A model generated the notes under the pieces. That model saw only the letters and a list, made by a program, of their open reading frames with translations. It was not told the origin of the DNA and made no database searches. From Bacteroidales bacterium (lineage in GTDB: Bacteria; Bacteroidota; Bacteroidia; Bacteroidales; Prolixibacteraceae), in assembly GCA_012719495.1 (NCBI GenBank), contig JAAYAG010000107.1, positions 1 to 51,331 on the forward strand: a DNA stretch of 51,331 nucleotides, given 5' to 3'. Shown here one piece after another: positions 37,304 to 45,200 of the stretch (positions within the stretch are counted from its first letter, which is position 1; the number at the start of each line of letters is the position of its first letter). A program made the translations under genes and the position numbers.

Positions 37304-37376
37304 GACTCAGTAGCTCAGCAGGTAGAGCACATCCCTTTTAAGGATGGGGTCCTGGGTTCGAATCCCAGCTGAGTCA
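37304..37376 (+). tRNA. tRNA-Lys, anticodon TTT
   Basis: 73 nt fold into a full cloverleaf: acceptor GACTCAG / CTGAGTC; D-arm GCTC-AGCAGGTA-GAGC; anticodon arm CATCC-CTTTTAA-GGATG with TTT at 34-36; variable loop GGGTC; T-arm CTGGG-TTCGAAT-CCCAG; discriminator A. The 3' CCA is not encoded. It decodes AAA/AAG lysine codons. Confidence 0.96.
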
Positions 37377-37377
37377 C

Positions 37378-37404
37378 AAAAAAGAGAGCAAAGCTCTCTT
37401 TTTT
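37378..37404 (+). terminator. Rho-independent terminator of the tRNA-Lys unit
   Basis: AAAAAAGAGAGC and GCTCTCTTTTTT pair around an AAA loop, directly after the tRNA. Confidence 0.88.
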
Positions 37405-37511
37405 GTTTTATATCAAACCATCTCATCCATTATCACATGTATACGCTTTACATTCTCTTTTCTGAAAAAATTGACAAACAAGCATAAATGAGCCCAGATT
37501 TGAATTGCCTC

Positions 37512-37565
37512 GGGCTTCAGCCCAAGGTGTAGATTTTCAACATCAACAAACTGGGGCTTTAGCCC
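37512..37565. repeat. Two GGGCT-n2-AGCCC palindromes
   Basis: GGGCTTCAGCCC (37512-37523) and GGGCTTTAGCCC (37554-37565) are perfect 5-bp stems with a two-base loop, about 30 nt apart, set in similar flanks. They look like small REP-type elements. Confidence 0.75.
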
Positions 37566-37745
37566 AACATTTCGCACATTCCGTCTGAACACACATTTTC
37601 GCATTTACCAACCAGTTCCCGCGGCCGGTTAAAATGCTCGTTCATCCAATCTCTCCGATTCAGTTAGCATCAACCTCTACAAAGGTTTGACAATGGTAAA
37701 TAAGGTTTTTGAATTAGGCTTTTATCTAATACCTTCAGTTTTTGA

Positions 37746-37863
37746 CTAACCCAGAGGGTTAGCATGTTTATAGAAAATGGACAAGAGGGGAACATGCGAC
37801 CCCGATGGGGTCGAACCTTTAGCTATGACTATCAATCTATAAACATTCGATGCCTCTGGCATC
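37746..37863. repeat. Palindrome cluster: three short hairpins and a longer inverted repeat
   Basis: CTAACCC-AGA-GGGTTAG (37746-37762), CGACCCC-GAT-GGGGTCG (37797-37813) and GATGCC-TCT-GGCATC (37849-37863) are perfect stems with 3-nt loops. Between the first two, GCATGTT (37762-37768) and AACATGC (37791-37797) form an outer inverted repeat, so the first two hairpins stand at the feet of a larger stem. This is a composite, symmetric structure of REP/BIME style. Confidence 0.78.
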
Positions 37864-38438
37864 TGACTTTATTTACTAAATGCCTAATTCAATAAGGTAT
37901 ATTCATGCATCATAATATTTAGTGCTCAGCAAAGCTTGAAGCATACATCCTGTTGCACTCATGCACTTAGGAACTAAAACCACCGCCCACTGCACCCGAA
38001 GAAATAATAAATCCCCTTGACCCCTGCTACTGAGCGATTGCATCGCGTAGTTGAAAACTGAACATTCTGCCCGTAACAGAATTGGAAATTGAATATTCAA
38101 TATTGGATATTGGGTATTCCACTGCCGGCAAATTCCTCATTCCTTGTTCCTTATTTATTATTTCTTGTTTTTGTCGGAACGTTGCGTTCAAGCAGTAAAG
38201 AAAAATTAATCGTCAATAATAAATCACGTAACGACCTGCATTCTTCCTTCCCTGTCTCCCTGCCCCCTTATGCCTCCTGCCTAAAAAACTAAGGCACTCA
38301 TATACTCATGCACTTATGAACTAATCAAATAAGGTTTCGGTTTGAGGGGATTTCTTTTTTTGCTACTTAGGTTTGGCCATAAAAAATAAGGTTTATTCCT
38401 GCATCAGACTGACGTCATCGTTGTACATAATACACTGT

Positions 38439-38482
38439 ACTCATGAACTTAGGAACTTAGGAACTCATGAACTTATGAACTC
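38439..38482. repeat. ACTTAGGA / ACTTATGA short tandem repeats
   Basis: Four 9- to 12-nt units of the pattern ACT(C/T)ATGAACTTAGGA follow one another. Related single or double units occur at 37955-37977 and 38294-38324. Confidence 0.65.
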
Positions 38483-38580
38483 AACCTTTGCTTTGCCATA
38501 AAATACCTATTGCATTATCAGAAAAAAAAATGTTAATTTGTTAATTAATGTAATCGTATACCAACAAATACATTCAATTG

Positions 38581-39249
38581 GTGAACATATTATACCGACA
38601 TACAAGCAACCGTTCATCGGAAGTTAAGCGCTCAATTACTGTAACGCACTTATTGTCTGGTATATGTGCCTTATTCCTTTGGACTTCTTCCCTACCCGTT
38701 CTTGCCAACACCGATTCAGTTGCAGTGGTTCAGCTTAACGACGAGGCCAGGATAGTTGTTGCATCGTCCGACAGTTCAACCCTCTCGATTAGTGAAGGAA
38801 CGATTACTGCAAGCCAAGGAAAAACCATACGCCTGCTGCCCGGCACACACATTAAAGCCAGCGAAGATCAGATAGTAAATATTTGCAGCAAGGCAGAACA
38901 AGAGCAACTGGCGAAAGAAGCAACCCAGCGAAAAGAAAAAGAAATGCTGACAAAGGCTGGAGAAAAGCGCAATGAAGCAAATACGCCGCTTACAGCAAGT
39001 GAAGCATTTCCATATTACCATTACGCACAATTACCACCAGAGCCTGCCAGCGTTGAAGAGCAAGCACTAAAGCTAGTGGCAGCGCTGAGCAACAGCAACA
39101 CCCCGGTAAGTGCACCGGTAAGTTTTATCGATAAAAAAAGAACAAGCAACACCTGCACAAACTTCACCAGTTCGGCCATTGACAAGGGGTACACCCCTGT
39201 ATACCAGTGGGGAGAACGGGCTGAAACAATAAAAATACTGCGCTGTTGA
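38581..39249 (+). CDS. Exported protein of unknown function
   Basis: 222 residues from a GTG at 38581 (a TTG precedes it). I do not recognise a family. A basic N-terminus and a hydrophobic stretch (about 22-42) end at SSLPVLA, a likely signal-peptidase site. The segment SEGTITASQGKTIRLLPGTHIKASED resembles the short motif IxLLPGFxxxxGS found in many Bacteroidota surface proteins. A lysine/glutamate-rich helix (about 100-125) and a low-complexity C-terminus follow. Base composition and the non-ATG start make the exact start uncertain. Confidence 0.6.
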   Translation: MNILYRHTSNRSSEVKRSITVTHLLSGICALFLWTSSLPVLANTDSVAVVQLNDEARIVVASSDSSTLSISEGTITASQGKTIRLLPGTHIKASEDQIVNICSKAEQEQLAKEATQRKEKEMLTKAGEKRNEANTPLTASEAFPYYHYAQLPPEPASVEEQALKLVAALSNSNTPVSAPVSFIDKKRTSNTCTNFTSSAIDKGYTPVYQWGERAETIKILRC

Positions 39250-39256
39250 TTTTCTA

Positions 39257-39411
39257 AACACGAAGACACGAAGGCACAAAGAAAATAATAAAAAGTGTTC
39301 CTTTGTGTTGCACTTTGTGTACTTTGTGGTTAAGCAAAAACACACAGGCGCAAGGACGCAAAGAAAAAAAATTGATGTTCTCTGTGTTAACCTCAGCGAA
39401 CTCTGCAGTTA
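39257..39411. repeat. CACGAAGACACGAAGG-type intergenic repeat
   Basis: ACACGAAGACACGAAGGCACAAAG (in two parts, 39257-39281) and ACACAGGCGCAAGGACGCAAAG (39342-39363) are similar direct units. Between them TTTGTGTTGCACTTTGTG and ACTTTGTGG (39302-39329) run in the opposite sense, so the region is an imperfect inverted repeat. Repeats of this wording are widespread in bacterial intergenic DNA. Confidence 0.65.
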
Positions 39412-39485
39412 AAAAAATTAGAATATTTAATAATTAACCGACATTATTCAATAGTCCGTAACAAAAGTCTAACATCTATTGTGTA

Positions 39486-40241
39486 ATGTCCAAAATCATA
39501 AAAAAAATGAAAACAATAAAATTAATAATAGCAGCCGTATTGGTTATGGCAGGAATGAGTGTGATGGGACAAACAACAGATTTCTTTCACAATGGAACAA
39601 ACTTGTATTATACAGGGGGTAATGTTGGAGTAGGAACCACAACTCCAGTTTCAGCATTAGATGTCTCACGCTTTATGACGGAGCCATCTATTATAATTCA
39701 TAATACAGGCAGCAATGGAGGAGCTACTTTTCAGATGATTGATGATTTAAATTCAGGTAACTGGAAATTTAAGTCTATTTTTGGTGGTGGTTTTAAAATT
39801 AGAGATCAAGCAAGTGGACTTGATGTATTTACAATTGAAAAAGCTACAATGGCTAATGCAATATTTGTTAAAGCGGGTGGTAATGTTGGTATTGGAACAA
39901 ATAATCCTACATCTGCATTAACTGTTAATGGTGATGTTACAGCCGATAATATTGTAGCTGCAGACATATCGGCCAATGGTAAAATTACTACAAAAGAGGT
40001 TGAAGTTACTTTAACAGGATGGCCCGATTATGTATTTGATGAAGAATATCAACTTACACCTTTAAGTGAAGTTGAAAAATTTGTTAAAGAAAATGGTCAT
40101 TTACCGGGAATTAAATCAGCCAAAGAAATTGAAGAAAATGGTTTATCTCTTGGAGAAATGAATAAAAATCTAATGGAAAAAGTTGAAGAATTGACACTTT
40201 ACATTATTCAACTTCAAAAAGAAGTTGATGCTTTAAAATGA
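39486..40241 (+). CDS. Exported tail-fibre-domain-like protein with C-terminal coiled coil
   Basis: 251 residues from the ATG at 39486. An ATG at 39507 gives a better signal peptide (MKTIKLIIAAVLVMAGMSVMG) and may be the true start. Two GGNVGIGT-NPTSALTVNG-type repeats (about residues 48-60 and 135-150) are the collagen-like/trimeric fibre motif of Bacteroidota surface proteins. The C-terminal part (VFDEEYQLTPLSEVEKFVKENGHLPGIKSA) and the EMNKNLMEKVEELTLYIIQLQ helix form the trimerising end, related to but lacking the peptidase S74 autocleavage dyad as far as visible. It is probably a secreted trimeric surface fibre. It is not evidence for a phage. Confidence 0.75.
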   Translation: MSKIIKKMKTIKLIIAAVLVMAGMSVMGQTTDFFHNGTNLYYTGGNVGVGTTTPVSALDVSRFMTEPSIIIHNTGSNGGATFQMIDDLNSGNWKFKSIFGGGFKIRDQASGLDVFTIEKATMANAIFVKAGGNVGIGTNNPTSALTVNGDVTADNIVAADISANGKITTKEVEVTLTGWPDYVFDEEYQLTPLSEVEKFVKENGHLPGIKSAKEIEENGLSLGEMNKNLMEKVEELTLYIIQLQKEVDALK

Positions 40242-40248
40242 TAGATCA

Positions 40249-40284
40249 AATAAGGCTACTTATTAAAAGTAGCCTTATTTTTTT
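40249..40284. terminator. Bidirectional terminator whose stem encodes the end of the neighbouring gene
   Basis: AATAAGGCTACTT and AAGTAGCCTTATT form a perfect 13-bp stem around ATTAA, followed by a T run. On the minus strand the last codons and stop (TAG at 40256-40258) of the sulfotransferase gene lie inside this stem. Confidence 0.88.
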
Positions 40285-41164
40285 TATAATAAAATCCAAA
40301 AATATCTAAAAATTCCATACTTTCCTCCTCCAACCAATCAATGTTTTCATTCTCAAATCGACCTGAAGTTATAGGTGTCGTTGGTAAACGATATAAGTTC
40401 TCCAGTATTTTATCACAAACTTTCAATTCAAGAAATACTAACAATTTAGCTATTTCATCTTTCGGCGACTCACATAAACTATCAAAATTTAATAGATAAA
40501 ATCTATTTGTTCCCATTCGCCGTCCAAAATCAACAACACTTTTATTTGCTTTCATCCAATATTCAAAGGACTTTGCTGGTAGACATTCGCTATTCTTTGG
40601 TTGACTAATATTAAAAAGTGTTGCCCAATTATATAATTGCTGCTGATTAGAGCTGAATGCCATATCTAATCCATTCCTAATGGTATGAATATATTTCATA
40701 TTTGGAAAATATTCATACAAATAAGGTAAAATTAAATGCGAATTAGGCTCTTTCCACCCCCATCCAATATATTTGTTCTCATCAAAATCACATCCTTCAA
40801 TTATTTTTCTATATCGCTGAAGAGCCCATTTACCTTTGCCATCTTTCAGATGATTGTGTCCATTTATATACATCGAAAAAGTTGATTTCAATAAAAAACA
40901 GAATTCCGATAAAGTGAGTCGTGGGTTTTTATGAAGCATTGATTTTTCAAGAATCCTGATTCCCTTAAAAATTTCTTTTTGATTATTATGATTTTTATAA
41001 AACCATTTCCTTCGTTTAAAAAGTAAAGTATACGATAAGTTATCTAATGGTTCATTCAGATCTTCACCAATAAAAACATTGAATTCTTTAAGAATTTGTG
41101 CTACAACACGAGTACCACTCCCACCAATACCGCCTATAACAATTGGACCAGGCAATGCATTCAT
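40256..41164 (-). CDS. Sulfotransferase-family protein
   Basis: 302 residues from the ATG at 41164; the frame extends to a TTG at 41209, which is less likely. The 5'-phosphosulfate loop is GGIGGSGTRVVAQIL (about 11-25). The 3'-phosphate-binding segment is HTIRNGLDMAFSSNQQ, and LLNFDSLCESPKDEIAKLL is the typical late motif. It would use PAPS to sulfate a carbohydrate or other acceptor. It is the only gene of the island on the minus strand. Its last seven codons are encoded in the terminator hairpin it shares with the fibre gene. Confidence 0.8.
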   Translation of the reverse strand: MNALPGPIVIGGIGGSGTRVVAQILKEFNVFIGEDLNEPLDNLSYTLLFKRRKWFYKNHNNQKEIFKGIRILEKSMLHKNPRLTLSEFCFLLKSTFSMYINGHNHLKDGKGKWALQRYRKIIEGCDFDENKYIGWGWKEPNSHLILPYLYEYFPNMKYIHTIRNGLDMAFSSNQQQLYNWATLFNISQPKNSECLPAKSFEYWMKANKSVVDFGRRMGTNRFYLLNFDSLCESPKDEIAKLLVFLELKVCDKILENLYRLPTTPITSGRFENENIDWLEEESMEFLDIFGFYYKKNKATFNK

Positions 41165-41412
41165 ATTTAGATAATTAATTGTTTTAAAAAAAATTAAGTT
41201 GTTTTCCAAAACGAAGATATATAATATTGTTTATACGGAAATATAATTCTGGCCTGAATTAGATAATTTGATCAATATTTCAAACTTTCTTATAATTTTG
41301 TATCAATTGTGTTTTTTTAAGCTGATGTGATTCGTAATACATTCTACGAATAGTTTAGATTACATTTAAAAATACTTCATATTGTTAAATACAAAATACA
41401 CCGAAGAACGGT

Positions 41413-42084
41413 ATGGTACCCTACGATAGAAATAAACCTATAATTGTTATACATACTCCAAAAACAGCTGGAACGAGTGCATATCAAATATTTAAAAGTT
41501 GGTTTGGAAATAATTTGTTAGATCATTATTATGACCCTTACACCAAATCAAACCCACGCAAATATGATATTTGGAATTTACACGATTATCAAAAACCAGT
41601 TGCGATTTATGGTCATTTTAATAAAGCAAGGCAATTTGGAATAAAAGACTATTATCCAGATGTAACCCAATTTATTACTTTCTTAAGAGATCCATATGAG
41701 ATAAATATCTCATATTATTTCTATCAAAAGAAAAGATCAAATCTCCGAAATGACATTTTTAGTCCACCTGAAGGAACGATTGAAGAATTTTTAAAAAAAT
41801 CAAAATCAAATATTCTAAATTTCTTTCCAAGTGATATAACTTTTGATAATTTCAAAGATATAATTGAAGAAAACTACATAGAAATTGGATTAGTTGAGTT
41901 TTTTGAGGAATCATTTATTAAAATCTCTGAAAAACTTAATATGCCGTTTAACAAATCAATGCTGTGTCATTTAAATGAAACAACTCGAAATCATGAAATA
42001 TCAAAAGAATTAAAAGATATATTTATTGCCAATAATCAACTTGAATATGCTATTTACAATTACATATTAAATAAATATTCATAG
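41413..42084 (+). CDS. Sulfotransferase-like protein (Sulfotransfer_2 type)
   Basis: 223 residues. The PAPS loop is HTPKTAGTSAYQIF (residues 14-27), of the kind seen in Golgi-type heparan and chondroitin sulfotransferases and their bacterial relatives. The 3'-phosphate segment is FLRDPYEINISYYFY (R92, S100). The region between holds a conserved-looking YGHFN. The acceptor is probably a glycan. It is short for the family, but both motifs are present. It precedes the giant fusion gene by 133 nt on the same strand. Confidence 0.75.
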   Translation: MVPYDRNKPIIVIHTPKTAGTSAYQIFKSWFGNNLLDHYYDPYTKSNPRKYDIWNLHDYQKPVAIYGHFNKARQFGIKDYYPDVTQFITFLRDPYEINISYYFYQKKRSNLRNDIFSPPEGTIEEFLKKSKSNILNFFPSDITFDNFKDIIEENYIEIGLVEFFEESFIKISEKLNMPFNKSMLCHLNETTRNHEISKELKDIFIANNQLEYAIYNYILNKYS

Positions 42085-42217
42085 AAAGAAAACAGCAAAT
42101 TTTCAAAACTAAATTAACAGAATCTAAGAACTGCTTTTTGTTATTGAAATCATACATGAAATTTCCATTTACCGTTTTATCTTTACTGAAATATTTCAAT
42201 TTTAATCATTAACAATA

Positions 42218-45200
42218 ATGGCTATTACTGTTAAAAGCAATCCTATAGTTTTCGTACTGGGCATGCACCGCTCTGGCACTTCACTTATTGCACAACTTAT
42301 TTCAAAATGGGGAGCTTATATGGGCGACAACCTATATGGGGCAAATGAATATAATAAAGATGGATACTGGGAATATGTTCCCCTAGTTGAGTTAAATGAA
42401 AAAATTCTTAGGTTTTTGGGAAGAACTTGGTATTTCCCGCCTGAAAAAATAAACATCGATTTGCTAGTTGATGAGTTTGGCGACGAGGCTAAACAGATAG
42501 TTGACAAAATGGATTTATCAAACTCAACATGGTGCTGGAAAGATCCTAGAATGGTTTTTTTATTACCTTTTTGGAAAAAAATATTAGAAAATAGAAACAT
42601 AGTTTATGTCGTAAGTGCTCGCAATCCACTTGCAATTATGCAATCGTTAAATAAAAGGGATAGCATGCCTTTTACTATTGCACTTTCGCTTTGGGAATGC
42701 ACGGTAAATCGTATTGCTGTTGAATTACACGATGAGCCAAGTTGTTTTGTAATTGAATATGATAAGCTGCTCACAAAACCCAAAGAAAACTGCAATAGTC
42801 TTTTCTCCTTCTTAAATAGCAAATTAAAACAACAGAAAGGTAAAGTTGAGATTGAAGCCATGCTCAACACTGTAAAACCTTTTATGCAAACATCTGCTTA
42901 TCAACACAGTGATTTAAGCTTAACGCATGCTAATTTGTTTGAATTTTATAAAAAAGGAGATTTTGTATCAATCAAAAAGACAAAAGATGGTCAGTTAAAT
43001 AACTCCTTTGAAGTGCTAAAATATTTCTACGAAAGTTACCAAAATGTAGGATTTTCATATCAAATTTATTTCCAAACAAAAAATGAATCATTCAACGAAA
43101 GCAAATCTACTTTACAAAAATTACCCGATAATATTGAGAAAGTAGATATTGACTTGAAAAGTCTAGATGAATTAAAAGTAATACGCTTCGATCCGTTGAA
43201 CGATTGGGTTGTATTAAAAATTGAAAACATTATTTTAGAAACTGTCGATAATATATTTGGCAATATAGGCTTTTCGTCAAATGCTTACGATGAATCATCT
43301 GAAATATTGATTTTTAATAATGATGATCCACAGATTTATATCGATTTAAATAAATTTCATTCTCATAACTTAAATAAATTAACTATTCAGTTGAAATATA
43401 TTGCAATGGGAGCTAAGGCTAAAGTTTATTTCTCTGATTTCTTTAGCAAACAAATGAATGATGTTTTTGCAATACTGGATATTAATCAATTAAAAGATCT
43501 TAATAAGAAAACGCTTGTCGATGCCATTAAGCAAAAAATAAGTGAAGAAAAAAATAGATATGATGATTTACTGGCTTTAAGTGCAAGTAAAAATAATGCC
43601 TTGGAACAGCAAATCAATGATTATAAAAATCAAAACATAGAAAATACCAAAGAGCTATTAACCAAGAATGAAATAATATCGGAAATTAAGCTTAAAAATG
43701 AAATACTTATTTCTGAAATAGAAAAATACTCCAAGGAAATAATTGACCTAAACGAGGAAAAAAACAAAATAATTATTAAACTAAGAGAAAAAATAATTGA
43801 AAAAAATGAAGAAATAGTCAATAAACGTAAAGAAATAGTTAGCCTTACTAAAGAAAATACAAGCACTACAGATTTATTAATAAAAGAAAAACAAAAGTTA
43901 GAAAACTATCTGGTTGAACTAAAAGATAAAAACCAACAAATAGAATCTTTGCAAAACGAGATAGTATGCTTCAAAAAAAGCTATACTTATAAATTGGTTA
44001 AGTCTTTTTCGTTCATTTTTTTAATTTTTAGACCTAAGATTGTATTTCAAACCATTTCCCAAAAGAGATTCATTCAGAGGCAAATAAAAATGATTACTCG
44101 AAGTGAGTTTTTCGATAAGAAATACTATTTACAACACAACTCCGATGTAGCCTCATCTGGCATGAACCCGGCCAAGCATTACCTTTTGCACGGAGGTTTC
44201 GAAGGAAGAAATCCATCGGAAGCATTCGATTCAAAATTTTATTTGGAACAAAATACAGATGTAAAAGATTATGGCATGAACCCCTTGCTGCACTACATAT
44301 TATATGGAGAGAAGGAAGGACGTAGAATCTTACCCGACTCAGCAGATGAGAATCATGAAAATGAACCATCTACAGATACAGAAACAGTCATTGAAGCACT
44401 TAGTGAGTTAAAAGAAGAAAGCAAGTTTGATTTAGAAATTAGGCTAATAAGAGAAAGTGGATTGGTTGATAAAGAGTATTATTACCGTAATTATCCCGAT
44501 ATTCGAAATGCACAGCTCGACCCTGTTGAACACTATTACTACCACGGCTGGAAAGAAGGGCGTAATCCATGTCAAACATTCGACACCATGTTTTACCTCG
44601 AAACGAATAACGATGTAAAAGAGACCGGGGAAAATCCGTTGTTGCATTACATTTTGTACGGAAAAAATGAAAAACGATCAACTTTTTATCCTATTCAAAT
44701 CGATGAATCAAATGCTGATCAATACGAAGATAAGCAACCAATTAAAATAGCTGATGTTGATTCAATAGTAAAAACAATTGCATTTTATCTTCCTCAATTT
44801 CATCCTTTTAAAGAAAATAACGAGTGGTGGGGCGAAGGTTTTACTGAGTGGACCAATGTAAGTAAAGCACGTTCGCAATTCGAAGGGCATTATCAGCCAC
44901 GCTTGCCGGGAGCAATGGGTTTTTACGATTTACGCTTGCCCGAAATAATGAAACAGCAAGCAGTACTTGCAAAAGAGTTTGGAATATATGGTTTTTGCTT
45001 TCACCATTATTATTTTGCCGGAAAACGCTTAATGGAAGCGCCTGTAAATAATTTAATTGATCACCCCGAAATTGATCTTCCTTTTTGCCTTTGTTGGGCT
45101 AACGAAAACTGGACTCGCCGCTGGGATGGAATGGAAAATGATATTTTAATTGCACAAGATCATTCTCCTAAAGATGATATTAATTTTTTGAATGATATTG

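Larger units (their letters stand above)
37405..38580. other. 1.2-kb gene-free region with short palindromes and repeats
   Basis: No ORF here has convincing protein character. The stretch holds a set of short perfect palindromes (37512-37863, listed separately), three clusters of an ACTTAGGAACT-like repeat (37955-37977, 38294-38324, 38439-38482) and an AT-rich run TTGAATATTCAATATTGGATATTGGG near 38089-38115 that is partly self-complementary. It separates the tRNA unit from the AT-rich accessory genes. Confidence 0.7.

Noticed and set aside
37150-37376. CRISPR array
   Set aside because: Units are 77 bp, there are no variable spacers, and the units derive from tRNA-Lys.
37304-37376. Integration site for a genomic island at the tRNA
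   Set aside because: No integrase gene is visible and the duplicated part is the 5' half, whereas tRNA attachment sites normally repeat the 3' part.
37413-38292. Small ORFs of 60-70 codons in the gene-free region
   Set aside because: They run through palindromes and short repeats, lack promoters and ribosome-binding context, and show no protein-like composition.
39486-40241. Prophage remnant, suggested by the tail-fibre-like protein
   Set aside because: It has a signal peptide and belongs to a type of surface fibre common in Bacteroidota; no other phage gene is nearby.
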